From NCBI GenBank assembly GCA_023426275.1, contig JAFABC010000265.1, forward strand, positions 1 through 47,847: a DNA stretch of 47,847 nucleotides. The letters are read 5' to 3'. Made by a program: the position numbers and the translations under genes. The stretch comes from Pseudomonadota bacterium (GTDB taxonomy: Bacteria; Desulfobacterota; Desulfovibrionia; Desulfovibrionales; Desulfovibrionaceae). Every line of letters begins with the position of its first letter. Within the stretch, counting starts at the first letter, position 1. Shown one piece after another: positions 23,538 to 29,989 of this stretch. The notes under the pieces were generated by a model. That model did not search any database and was not told the origin of the DNA. It saw only the letters and a list, made by a program, of their open reading frames with translations.

Positions 23538-24119
23538 TTATTCGGGCCAGACGCCGCCGGGGATCAGCGCCAGGATTTTGCCCGGATACGGGCTGTCCAT
23601 TTGGTGCCGGTTGCCCGGACCGCCGTTGTAAGCGCGCAGCACTGTGGGCCAGCCGCCATCGGCGAGGTGCTTATCCGCCAGCCGGCGGAGATATTCGCAG
23701 CCCCACCGGAGTCCGACCTCAGGGATGCAGAGCTCCGGGTACCACCCCCGAAAGCCCACCACACGGGCGGTCTCGCCCATCACCTGCATCAGCCCCCACG
23801 AGGTGGCCCGGCCGATGCGCTCGGTGTCCCAAGAGGAGTGCTCCGGTCGATAATCCGGCGTTTTGCCTTTGATGTAGCGGTCATAAAACCCTTGCTCGAA
23901 CCGACAGGCACAGGTGATGCCGCCGGCCGACTCGTGGCCCACCATGGCCCGCACGATGACGATCGGCAGTTGGTATTTGGTGGCGGTCAAGACGACCAGA
24001 TCGTCCTGGCTCGGCGCCGGGGCCGGCTGAGTGGGTGACACGACCTGGATCGCCTGCCGCTCTTTTTGGACATTGATCAACATGTCCAAAAAACTGTCAA
24101 AAGAGATGGTACGTTCCAT
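23538..24119 (-). CDS. Lytic transglycosylase-type endolysin (SLT domain)
   Basis: This is a 193-residue protein. The catalytic glutamate motif is VRAMVGHESAGG (Glu 63). It is followed by the SLT pattern SWGLMQVMGETARVVGF (residues ~108-124) and the closing GLRWGCEYLRRLAD...VLRAYNGGPGN (~137-173) typical of family 1 transglycosylases. It cleaves peptidoglycan during host lysis, or might act in entry. There is no clear signal peptide, so export would need the holin. It is encoded three bases downstream of a lipoprotein gene. Confidence 0.88.
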   Translation of the reverse strand: MERTISFDSFLDMLINVQKERQAIQVVSPTQPAPAPSQDDLVVLTATKYQLPIVIVRAMVGHESAGGITCACRFEQGFYDRYIKGKTPDYRPEHSSWDTERIGRATSWGLMQVMGETARVVGFRGWYPELCIPEVGLRWGCEYLRRLADKHLADGGWPTVLRAYNGGPGNRHQMDSPYPGKILALIPGGVWPE

Positions 24120-24122
24120 TGG

Positions 24123-24530
24123 CTACGCTCCCAGGAGGCCCGTCAACAACGTCGGCCCGACGATCTCGGCCGCGATGCCGAGCACCTTGGACAAAGCCGC
24201 CCTGGCCGTGGACCACAGGGAGTCAGCGCCGGCGGCATCGGCGGCGGCCACGGCCGCCTCATAGGCCGCGACCGCCGATTGCAGCCTTGCTAAGGCCGGG
24301 GAGACCTTTGCCTCAATGGCGGCGGCCAGTTCGGGTGCCGTGGTCCGGGCCGTGGCCATAGCCTGCCGGACCTTGGCCAAAGAGGAGGACAGGTAGTCCC
24401 CGCCCGCCTTGATTTTGGCCAAGGTGTCAGCCTGGGAGGCCGCGCCCTGGATGGACACGGGGGGCACGGCGGCGCAGGCCGTCAAGGACAGGACCAAGGT
24501 CATGATCGCAAGGACAAGGCAGTGTCTCAT
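24123..24530 (-). CDS. Phage lipoprotein, spanin candidate
   Basis: This 135-residue protein starts MRHCLVLAIMTLVLSLTACAAVPP, a lipoprotein signal with lipobox LTAC (mature Cys 21). Residues ~35-110 are predicted long helices (LAKIKAGGDYLSSSLAKVRQAMATAR..., LQSAVAAYEAAVAAADAAGA). The C-terminus is hydrophobic (VLGIAAEIVGPTLLTGLLGA, last 20 residues). A lipid anchor, helical middle and C-terminal membrane-like segment fit a unimolecular spanin, though the C-terminal helix is short. It lies between the transglycosylase and nuclease genes. Confidence 0.65.
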   Translation of the reverse strand: MRHCLVLAIMTLVLSLTACAAVPPVSIQGAASQADTLAKIKAGGDYLSSSLAKVRQAMATARTTAPELAAAIEAKVSPALARLQSAVAAYEAAVAAADAAGADSLWSTARAALSKVLGIAAEIVGPTLLTGLLGA

Positions 24531-24540
24531 TACGGGCGCC

Positions 24541-24996
24541 TCACCAGGGCTTCGGCCCCTGGCCGTCATAGGGTTTGGCCAACCCTCGTCGGAGTAACTC
24601 CGTGGCCAGATCGCGGGCCTTGCCATCGAGGATCAAGTCCACGTCCGCGACCAGCCGGAAATACTTGCCCCGCCGCACGTGGCGCAGAGTCACGGCCGCG
24701 CCGGGCGGCAGGTGGGCGGCCACCCAGTCCCTGGCCGTACACGCCAGGGCGCGGAAGAGAGGACGTTTGTCATGCAGTTCGGGGGTGTCGATGCCGGCAA
24801 CACGGACCTGGACGGGCGAGACAATGGCGGGCCAGGACGGCACAACCACGGTGAGGGTGTCTCCGTCATGGACATGATCCACCACGGCGGCCACGGACGC
24901 GTGATACACCGGCTCAGCACTCCAGGCCGCCGGGAGACCAACGACCTGGAGCAGGAGCACAAGGGCCAACGCCTGGGGATATCGGATATGTGTCAT
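24541..24996 (-). CDS. Secreted staphylococcal-nuclease-like protein
   Basis: This 151-residue protein starts with a signal peptide (MTHIRYPQALALVLLLQVVGLPAAWSA, cleavage near residue 27). The SNase fold follows: VDHVHDGDTLTVVVPSWPA, then VRVAGIDTPELHDKRP with Arg 66, Asp 70 and Glu 73 in the catalytic positions, and VRRGKYFRLVADVDLILDGKARDLATELLRRGLAKPYDG. It should be a calcium-dependent nuclease acting in the periplasm. It is unusual in a phage lysis block. It could degrade host DNA after lysis or exclude other phages. A 17-bp palindrome lies directly upstream of its ATG. Confidence 0.85.
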   Translation of the reverse strand: MTHIRYPQALALVLLLQVVGLPAAWSAEPVYHASVAAVVDHVHDGDTLTVVVPSWPAIVSPVQVRVAGIDTPELHDKRPLFRALACTARDWVAAHLPPGAAVTLRHVRRGKYFRLVADVDLILDGKARDLATELLRRGLAKPYDGQGPKPW

Positions 24997-25013
24997 GCCG
25001 CTACATTAGCGGC
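24997..25013. promoter_or_regulatory. Perfect 7-bp inverted repeat at the nuclease gene start
   Basis: GCCGCTA-CAT-TAGCGGC lies immediately upstream of the nuclease ATG at 24996. As RNA it would form a hairpin over the ribosome site; as DNA it could be an operator. No T-run follows, so it is not an intrinsic terminator. Confidence 0.5.
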
Positions 25014-25052
25014 AAAGAGATACGATGGGGAGCAGACGACGCGAGACGTGCG

Positions 25053-25072
25053 GGATAATCCGGATTAACCCG
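25053..25072. promoter_or_regulatory. 20-bp near-palindrome, possible late activator site
   Basis: GGGATAATCCGGATTAACCC is a near-perfect palindrome whose central 12 bases, TAATCCGGATTA, are exact. It lies about 57 bp upstream of the nuclease start, between it and the preceding gene stop. The half GGATTATCC recurs in the 17.3-kb intergenic region. A role as a binding site for a Mor/C-type activator is an inference. Confidence 0.4.
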
Positions 25073-25513
25073 TCAGCGCGCATTGATCCGGCCGATGTAA
25101 CGCCCGGACTTGTCGTAGATTTTGATGGATTTGCCCTGGCGCACGGCCTTGCCCCGGTAGTGGCCGGACTTGTCGTAGGTTTTGGCCTGCCCGTGGCCGT
25201 CCGATGTCACCCGGCCCTGATAGCGGCCCGAGCGGTCGTACACCTTGGCGTCCCGGGGAGGGGGCGTTTCGGCGTTGGCGCCCAGCCCCCACCCCGCGAG
25301 GAGCGTCACCAGCAACAGGCCCAGCAATACAGGCAGCAAGCAGCCCCACGTGGTGCGATTATAGACCCTATTGTACGCCGCTTTCTTGGGGTTGGTGATC
25401 CAGCCCCAGCCGCGCGGGGCTTTGAGACCAAGGGAATGCCGGACATAGCGCGACAGCGACGTGCGCGCGGCGAGGCGCTTGCGGAGCGAGGGGATGCGTG
25501 GACCGATTTTCAT
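25073..25513 (-). CDS. Membrane-anchored protein with YD[RK]SGxYxGR repeats
   Basis: This is a 146-residue protein. Residues 1-53 are basic and cytoplasmic (MKIGPRIPSLRKRLAARTSLSRYVRHSL...). Residues ~56-77 form a TM helix (GCLLPVLLGLLLVTLLAGWGLG). The outer part carries three similar units: KVYDRSGRYQGRV, KTYDKSGHYRGKA and KIYDKSGRYIGRI, spaced 18-20 residues apart. These resemble short beta-hairpin repeats of unknown binding partner. It is the last gene before the plus-strand cargo gene. Function is unknown; superinfection exclusion or envelope attachment are possible. Confidence 0.7.
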   Translation of the reverse strand: MKIGPRIPSLRKRLAARTSLSRYVRHSLGLKAPRGWGWITNPKKAAYNRVYNRTTWGCLLPVLLGLLLVTLLAGWGLGANAETPPPRDAKVYDRSGRYQGRVTSDGHGQAKTYDKSGHYRGKAVRQGKSIKIYDKSGRYIGRINAR

Positions 25514-25714
25514 CCGTTTCCTCTTTTTCCCTGGAGCCGACCGGGGTGGTTGTCGCTCAGGCCGACCTTGTTGCTGATACAGGACCTTATCTTCGACTTG
25601 CTCAAGTGCCTAGTCAACCTCTCACCCTTGACAAGTAACTATTTCCCTCCTGTATTAGCTTTCCTATTGCGCGGCTGGCGATCAATGGCCACCACCCTAA
25701 CCGGAGGGCATTTC
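25514..25714 (+). other. Intergenic region upstream of the AT-rich cargo gene
   Basis: About 200 bp separate the divergent genes. Composition changes from GC-rich to AT-rich at about 25,620. It holds a TTGACA promoter element (next entry) and a GGAGG ribosome site at 25703-25707. Nothing else is recognised. Confidence 0.5.
25628..25658 (+). promoter_or_regulatory. Sigma-70-type promoter for the cargo gene
   Basis: A perfect -35 TTGACA (25628-25633) is followed by TATTAG (25653-25658) at 19 bp or TGTATT at 17 bp. It is about 57 bp upstream of the GTG start. An own promoter is typical of prophage cargo genes expressed in the lysogen. Confidence 0.55.
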
Positions 25715-26575
25715 GTGTTTCCGATCTTCGTTTTTTTGTGGCTCGCATCCATCTTAGGCATTTTTCTCGGCCTTATTAAACCAACATTGGTGCTACGTTG
25801 GGGCGCAAAACGCACCCGTTTACGGGCATTCGGCTGGTATTGCCTGTTTACAGTGTTATTTTTTATCGCTGCCGGCGTGACCGCGCCCAAGAGCAACAAA
25901 GTCAACCAAAGCCCCCCTCCCCAGGAAAATACTAGCCATACGAAAGGAGCAACGACAAGCGAGACGACATTAACACAACAAAAACAAGACAAAAATGCAG
26001 GCGAAAAAATTAACGACGACAAATCTATTCATATCAATCTTGGCGACAGTCAGGCAAACACCATTCATGAAAACAATGGCGAAGAACAACTCAACAAAGG
26101 CAAAGACAAAGATAAAGATGTTGCTAAGAACAATTTTTTCGATTTCAGCGTAAAGACATTTATTAAAAGATTCAACAAGTCTGCAAAGCAACTAAAACAG
26201 CCAACTATACACAAGTCTACGGTATTAAACAAGGATGACAACAGTGGAAAGATATACACACTTATGTCATCGAACAAAAACATCGGCTTTATAGTTTCTA
26301 CAGACAATAGAGGAATTGTAAAAGAATCGACAATGATGGGTTCTGGAGATGGCACACCGGCTTCAGGTTTACGTATTATCATGGGTATGGCGTCATATTT
26401 TGATGTATTTGATCCAGAAATCACAGCCAACGGCCGAGGAAAAATTTTGAGGGAACTTGGGATAACCAGTGGGTCAATTCCAGACAAATCCACATGCACA
26501 CAAAAAAATGTAAAATACACGTTGGTTAACACAAAGGGGGTTGGTCTCTGGATCATCGCCGAACCCGCGAAATAA
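25715..26575 (+). CDS. AT-rich membrane-anchored cargo (moron) protein of unknown function
   Basis: This 286-residue protein starts at GTG 25715, seven bases after GGAGG; an ATG at 25685 lacks an RBS. Two TM segments lie at residues ~2-21 (FPIFVFLWLASILGIFLGLI) and ~37-54 (FGWYCLFTVLFFIAAGVTAP). A Lys/Asn/Asp-rich, low-complexity linker (~55-150) and a C-terminal domain (~170-285; GKIYTLMSSNKNIGFIVSTDNRGIV...KYTLVNTKGVGLWIIAEP) follow. The C-terminal domain has an alpha/beta sequence pattern and resembles no family I can name. Base composition is far more AT-rich than its neighbours, and it opposes the whole operon. Both facts point to recent acquisition, perhaps a lysogen-expressed exclusion or fitness factor. 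Confidence 0.75.
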   Translation: MFPIFVFLWLASILGIFLGLIKPTLVLRWGAKRTRLRAFGWYCLFTVLFFIAAGVTAPKSNKVNQSPPPQENTSHTKGATTSETTLTQQKQDKNAGEKINDDKSIHINLGDSQANTIHENNGEEQLNKGKDKDKDVAKNNFFDFSVKTFIKRFNKSAKQLKQPTIHKSTVLNKDDNSGKIYTLMSSNKNIGFIVSTDNRGIVKESTMMGSGDGTPASGLRIIMGMASYFDVFDPEITANGRGKILRELGITSGSIPDKSTCTQKNVKYTLVNTKGVGLWIIAEPAK

Positions 26576-26581
26576 ACATGT

Positions 26582-26614
26582 CGGCGCGGCGCTACTCAAC
26601 ATTGCGCCGCGCCG
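26582..26614. terminator. Long perfect hairpin after the cargo gene
   Basis: An 11-bp perfect inverted repeat, CGGCGCGGCGC with GCGCCGCGCCG, flanks an 11-base loop. It begins seven bases after the cargo stop. No T-tract follows on the plus strand, so it may act as a weak terminator or as an mRNA-protecting stem. Its sequence also encodes the C-terminal residues of the opposing gene. Confidence 0.5.
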
Positions 26615-27041
26615 CCTCGCGTCGCACACTCTCCGACGTGACGCGGATAGGCAGATCAGGATGGCGGTCCAACCGGCCTTCTTCAACTAATTCATAAACT
26701 TTTCGATCACTTACACTCAAAACAAACGACACCTCGGGCACCGTGAGCAGCATTTTTTTGGCCAATAAATCCTGAGCCGATACGGCGGGCAGTGTGGCAT
26801 AGGCAAAATTGCGGGTGCGGATCGTCACCGGTAGGAGCAGCTCAAATCCTACCGGATCGGCCAGGGCGCACCGTTTGGCGCACCCCAGGCACACATATTT
26901 GCCGTCGCGCACCATCCACCGCGCCTTACCTGTCCTGGCGCATCCCAACTGCTCGTACACCCGCCCCTCGACGTGCCCGTAATACGGTGCCCACCCCCGG
27001 GACAACAGGCGTAACAAATCATCAAAGACCGCGCTGCTCAT
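26592..27041 (-). CDS. Excisionase-like HTH protein with a Cys-rich module
   Basis: This is a 149-residue protein. Residues ~30-60 contain CARTGKARWMVRDGKYVCLGCAKRC, with CxxC-like cysteines that may bind zinc. The C-terminal half (MLLTVPEVSFVLSVSDRKVYELVEEGRLDRHPDLPIRVTSESVRREAARR) is a helix-turn-helix of the excisionase/MerR-like type. The start ATG 27041 overlaps the upstream stop as ATGA. It is the last gene of the early/middle block and is a candidate for the late-gene regulator (the functional place of Mu C/Mor), though it does not resemble those proteins. Confidence 0.65.
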   Translation of the reverse strand: MSSAVFDDLLRLLSRGWAPYYGHVEGRVYEQLGCARTGKARWMVRDGKYVCLGCAKRCALADPVGFELLLPVTIRTRNFAYATLPAVSAQDLLAKKMLLTVPEVSFVLSVSDRKVYELVEEGRLDRHPDLPIRVTSESVRREAARRNVE

Positions 27042-27466
27042 GAGGTCCACCCCCTCGTGGTATCCAGGGCCACAGGCTCGTCACGCCCGACCACCGGAGC
27101 CCACCAGCGGCCGTCGATGCCCAGGATCGGCACACCGGCCAGCCACGTCCCTTCGTAGGCAGGCGCTCCATCAGGGCCTATCCGTCCTGTGGGCACGGAC
27201 ACCCGGTTACCGCGACGATACGGCGGATTGGGCGCATCCTGGAGCGGTTCCTGGTCGGTCAACAGGCGGAAGATCACCCCCATCAAGCCGGCCGGTGTGA
27301 AAAATTCATGACGCTCGCCCGCCGGGTTGTACCAACAGCCGTCCAGACGTACCCGGCAGGCATCGGCAGGCCCGCCCCATTGCGCGGCCGGAAACAGTTC
27401 CAGCTTGACCGTCTTGCCCTGGTTTCGGAGCAAAATCGTAGTCGATTTTCGGCGTTTTTCGCTCAT
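27038..27466 (-). CDS. Phage protein of unknown function, early/middle operon
   Basis: This 142-residue protein (MSEKRRKSTTILLRNQGKTVKLELFPAAQWGG...) is beta-rich. It contains the RVRLDGCWYNPAGERHEFFTPAGLMGVIFRLL and GIDGRWWAPVVGRDEPV stretches. No catalytic motif is visible. Its stop overlaps the next start as ATGA, so translation is coupled to the HTH protein. It could be a partner or antagonist of that regulator, but this is only context. Confidence 0.6.
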   Translation of the reverse strand: MSEKRRKSTTILLRNQGKTVKLELFPAAQWGGPADACRVRLDGCWYNPAGERHEFFTPAGLMGVIFRLLTDQEPLQDAPNPPYRRGNRVSVPTGRIGPDGAPAYEGTWLAGVPILGIDGRWWAPVVGRDEPVALDTTRGWTS

Positions 27467-27481
27467 GGCCTCGCCTGTCTA

Positions 27482-27850
27482 TCAACCAATGTGAGATATC
27501 GCGGCCGCCGCATACAGGGCCGCCACTTCGGCCGCCTGCCGCTCCCACAGTGCCCGACACGATTTGCAACGCCGCTTGTCCGTGACCCGGCACCGGGAAC
27601 AGGCCACGTGCTCCAAGGCCTCGTAGATGGCCGTCAGCGAGGGCGGTTCGCGCCTGGGTTCGGCTGGCGGCGTGTCGGCCAGGGCGGCCCGCATGCGCGC
27701 CGTCTGCCGGGCCACATTGCCCGGATAACGACCGGCCAGGATTTGCAGCACCACGCTTTTTGTGATGCCGCTCGCCTTGCAGTACGCGTAGATGCTCCGA
27801 TGGCGGGCCAGGATGGCGGCCCGCAACGCCTCGCGTTCATCTGCCCCCAT
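27482..27850 (-). CDS. HTH protein with C-terminal zinc-ribbon-like cysteines
   Basis: This 122-residue protein starts MGADEREALRAAILARHRSIYAYCKASGITKSVVLQILAGRYPGNVARQ. Residues ~10-45 form a helix-turn-helix of the kind found in Ner and MuB N-termini (VLQILAGRYPGN). The C-terminal half has HVACSRCRVTDKRRCKSCRALW (residues ~85-106), four cysteines in two CxxC pairs typical of a zinc ribbon. It lies directly after the GemA-like gene, where Mu encodes Mor. It is therefore another candidate transcription regulator. The longer frame to 28234 overlaps GemA and is rejected. Confidence 0.65.
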   Translation of the reverse strand: MGADEREALRAAILARHRSIYAYCKASGITKSVVLQILAGRYPGNVARQTARMRAALADTPPAEPRREPPSLTAIYEALEHVACSRCRVTDKRRCKSCRALWERQAAEVAALYAAAAISHIG

Positions 27851-27851
27851 G

Positions 27852-28406
27852 TCATGCCATGGCGCGCCGCGTGCCGCCGGCCTCGGCCGGCTCGGGATCG
27901 ATGCCGGCCTTGCGGCACCGGGACCACAGGTCCTTGGCCAGGGTGGCCAGGGCCGCCGGATCGGACAGCCAGGCAAATCTATCGACGCCAAACTGCTTGC
28001 TGGTCCGGGCGTCCAGGCTCTTGGGCTCGTAGCCAAGCAGGCACCACAACATGAGGATGTACCGCTTCTGCCGGGCCAGCGGCCCGGCCGGAATGTCCAG
28101 GCGCTCGTAGCCGTCGGCCCGGTCGCCTTTGCGCCAGTCGCGCAGCCGCTTGGGCAAAAGCGGGATGTCCACGGCCGCATGCTCGGGCAGCCACTGGCCG
28201 GCCAGGGCGTCCAGGACCTGGTTGCGCTGGCCAAGCGTCAACTGCGACCAGGACGCCGCCGGGCCGCCCAGGAGGCGGCCGAACATTTCAACCAGCAAGT
28301 CCTTGTCGTTCTCATAGGAGAGCGTGGTGGCCTTGAGCAAAGTCCCGAAAAAGACCTTGGACTGCATGTTGTAGATGGCCGCGCAGGTGACGTATTGTTT
28401 GCTCAT
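27852..28406 (-). CDS. GemA-like regulatory protein (Mu gp16, DUF1018)
   Basis: This is a 184-residue protein. The C-terminal portion (RYILMLWCLLGYEPKSLDARTSKQFGVDRFAWLSDPAALATLAKDLWSRCRKAGIDPEP) is the GemA/DUF1018 signature. The N-terminal part (ATTLSYENDKDLLVEMFGRLLGGPAASWSQLTLGQRNQVLDAL) has the typical '.Y..ll..l.G..S...Lt..q...vl..L' pattern. In Mu, GemA modulates host gene expression and DNA gyrase-related functions. ATG 28406 has an AAGGAAC site upstream. It is the main gene downstream of the first ribozyme. Confidence 0.75.
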   Translation of the reverse strand: MSKQYVTCAAIYNMQSKVFFGTLLKATTLSYENDKDLLVEMFGRLLGGPAASWSQLTLGQRNQVLDALAGQWLPEHAAVDIPLLPKRLRDWRKGDRADGYERLDIPAGPLARQKRYILMLWCLLGYEPKSLDARTSKQFGVDRFAWLSDPAALATLAKDLWSRCRKAGIDPEPAEAGGTRRAMA

Positions 28407-28408
28407 GG

Positions 28409-28708
28409 TTAGTTCCTTCGCGTCGTGGAGCATGTTTCACCGTCGCTCCCGATGCACTGCGCGGAGACGAGATATTCCCCTTTTTTGAGCAGCAGGATGC
28501 TGTCGTCATGGGCCACGCCCGCCGTCTCGGGGATACGGCAACGCCGCGCACATCCCGGACAGCGCAAACCGTCCGCGAACTGCCTGGCGACATACGTCCC
28601 TGGCTTTTTGCAGGGCTTGTACCCGGCCTCGGCCTCCAGGATCGTGTACCCGGGGCGATCCGCCACCCAGGCCAGCCAATAGGTCCCGCCATCGCATGTT
28701 TTAGCCAT
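28409..28708 (-). CDS. Small Cys-rich phage protein of unknown function
   Basis: This 99-residue protein (MAKTCDGGTYWLAWVADRPGYTILEAEAGYKPCKKPGTY...) has cysteines at GLRCPGCARRCRIPETAG that could bind zinc, plus two later ones (SAQCIGSDGETCS). No family is recognised. Its start overlaps the preceding gene by eight bases, and it ends two bases before the GemA start. The context is early-operon regulation. Confidence 0.6.
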   Translation of the reverse strand: MAKTCDGGTYWLAWVADRPGYTILEAEAGYKPCKKPGTYVARQFADGLRCPGCARRCRIPETAGVAHDDSILLLKKGEYLVSAQCIGSDGETCSTTRRN

Positions 28709-28913
28709 CGGTCAGGCTCCCTTGCCGCGACTTGGTCACGGCGAGATTGAGCGCCCGGGCGCACACCCGGGCCATGCGCGGGGCATGTTCCGGGCTGCTG
28801 GGGTCAAAGAAGAAAAAGCAGACCAGCCGGTTTCCCCTGTCCCGGTCAAAGATGCCGGCGCGTCCTCGGATGGCTTTGTCATCCGCGTAAAAACGTTCTT
28901 CCGTGGCAGACAT
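28701..28913 (-). CDS. Small phage protein downstream of hammerhead element A
   Basis: This 70-residue protein (MSATEERFYADDKAIRGRAGIFDRDRGNRLVCFFFFDPSSPEHAPRMARVCARALNLAVTKSRQGSLTDG; key part is the RLVCFFFFDPSSP strand at residues ~29-41) has an alpha/beta pattern but no known motif. The ATG at 28913 has GAGAGGAA seven bases upstream. It is the first gene after the ribozyme at 28931-28998, which would leave it as the first ORF on the 3' cleavage product. Function unknown. Confidence 0.65.
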   Translation of the reverse strand: MSATEERFYADDKAIRGRAGIFDRDRGNRLVCFFFFDPSSPEHAPRMARVCARALNLAVTKSRQGSLTDG

Positions 28914-28930
28914 TGGGCTTCCTCTCTTTT

Positions 28931-28998
28931 CTTGGCTGCTCATCAGGCCTCGGCCACCACGCCGAGACGACCGCCCGCGCGGGGCGGTTTCGCAAGGA
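28931..28998 (-). ncRNA. Hammerhead ribozyme, type II, copy A
   Basis: Read on the minus strand, two bases after the HU stop: CCTTGC, then GAAA (28991-28988). Stem III follows (A-CCGCCC with GGGCGG-U, 28988-28970), then cleavage base C17 at 28969 (triplet GUC). Stem I comes next (GUCUCGGC with GCCGAGGC, eight pairs including one G-U, six-base loop GUGGUG), then the core CUGAUGA (28946-28940), then GCAG, which pairs with UUGC to close stem II. Every invariant hammerhead position is present: C3 U4 G5 A6, G8 A9, G10.1-C11.1, G12 A13 A14, A15.1-U16.1 and H17. Stem II is the open one, so this is type II. The predicted cut lies between 28969 and 28968. Confidence 0.85.
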
Positions 28999-28999
28999 G

Positions 29000-29275
29000 T
29001 CAGGCGTTGAGAGCGTCCTTGAGGGCTTTGCCGGGCTGGAATTTCGCGGACCGGCTCGCCGGGATATCGACCGGCGCACCGGTTCGGGGGTTGCGCCCCA
29101 TGCGCGCCTTGCGGGAGACCGGCTCCAGATGGCCCAGGCCCGGCAGGACAATCTTGTCGCCGGCGTCCAGCACGCTGACGGCCCCCTCGGCCAGGGCGTT
29201 CAGGCATCGTTCGACGTGCTTTTTGGGTATGCCTGTACGATCCGCGATGGAGTTGATCAGTTCCGCCTTGTTCAT
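29000..29275 (-). CDS. HU/IHF-family DNA-binding protein
   Basis: This 91-residue protein starts MNKAELINSIADRTGIPKKHVERCLNALAEGAVSVL. It has the family's central GDKIVLPGLGHLEPVSRKARMGRNPRTGAPVDIPASRSAKFQPGKALKDAL, including the RxGRNPxTG arm motif (about residues 58-66). It bends DNA as a dimer; HU is required for the Mu transpososome. The gene sits after the Gam-like gene with ATGA-type overlap, and its stop directly precedes the ribozyme. Phage-encoded HU in Mu-like phages of this group is plausible. Confidence 0.92.
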   Translation of the reverse strand: MNKAELINSIADRTGIPKKHVERCLNALAEGAVSVLDAGDKIVLPGLGHLEPVSRKARMGRNPRTGAPVDIPASRSAKFQPGKALKDALNA

Positions 29276-29805
29276 GCCGCATTCTCCTTGATATTCTCGG
29301 CTTTAAGCTCGTAGAAGAATTCGTCCTCGGCCACCTTATGGACGCCGACCGCCGCCAGCCGTTCCTCGGGCCAGTCGCGCAGGGCCTCCTTGTCCACTTC
29401 CGGCTTGATCCGGATCGCTTCCAGGTAGGCCCCGCCGTCCGGGGAATCGGCCAGTTCCTGGAGCCGCTCCAGGACCAGCTTCCACGTCCATTTCGCCAAA
29501 GTTTTGAGCTTGCTGGACTGCCGAAACCCCAACATCCCAAACGTCAAATCCAGGCTTTTCTTTTTCGGGAAGAGGTCATCCTTGCGGGCCGTGGAAAAGT
29601 TGGCCAGGGCCACTTCCAGGTCCTTCAGCCGGGCGGTCAGCGGCGTGGATTGAGCCTTGGCCTCGGCTTTGATGTTGTCGATGGCCTCGTTCATCACGTG
29701 CTCAAGGGCAGCCAGATCGCGCTTGATGCCGGCCAACTCGGCCAGGGCCGCGTCGGCCTCCTTGAGGTCCGCCAGCGCCACCACTTTCGGTTTCGTCCTA
29801 GCCAT
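29272..29805 (-). CDS. Gam-like host-nuclease inhibitor (Mu Gam family)
   Basis: This 177-residue protein starts MARTKPKVVALADLKEADAALAELAGIKRDLAALEHVMNEAIDNIKAEA. It matches the Mu Gam family (PF07352): a long N-terminal helix, LKDLEVALANFSTARKDDLFPKKKSLDLTFGMLGFRQSSKLKTLAKWTWKLVLERL, and a small C-terminal domain. It is a Ku-like dimer that protects linear phage ends from nucleases. The ATG 29805 has GGAGGTGG upstream, so the longer reading to 29826 is not preferred. Confidence 0.88.
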   Translation of the reverse strand: MARTKPKVVALADLKEADAALAELAGIKRDLAALEHVMNEAIDNIKAEAKAQSTPLTARLKDLEVALANFSTARKDDLFPKKKSLDLTFGMLGFRQSSKLKTLAKWTWKLVLERLQELADSPDGGAYLEAIRIKPEVDKEALRDWPEERLAAVGVHKVAEDEFFYELKAENIKENAA

Positions 29806-29989
29806 GGGCCACCTCCTTGCCCTCACAGAGGCCGACCACCCTGGCCGTGGGCAGCCCCATTTGCTGGATCACCTGGCGCAGGCCCGTCCTGGCGCAGGCC
29901 ACCCATTCCTTGATGGCCTGGGCATCGGACATTCCATCCACGGCCATCAGGTCGGCCAGGACCTCCCTAAGCTGTTGTTTCGTGTCCAT
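29798..29989 (-). CDS. Small phage protein of unknown function between wHTH and Gam-like genes
   Basis: This 63-residue protein (MDTKQQLREVLADLMAVDGMSDAQAIKEWVACARTGLRQVIQQMG...) has a strong AAGGAGG site upstream inside the end of the preceding gene. It overlaps both neighbours by a few bases, which supports real translation. It is probably all-helical. No family is recognised. Confidence 0.65.
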   Translation of the reverse strand: MDTKQQLREVLADLMAVDGMSDAQAIKEWVACARTGLRQVIQQMGLPTARVVGLCEGKEVAHG

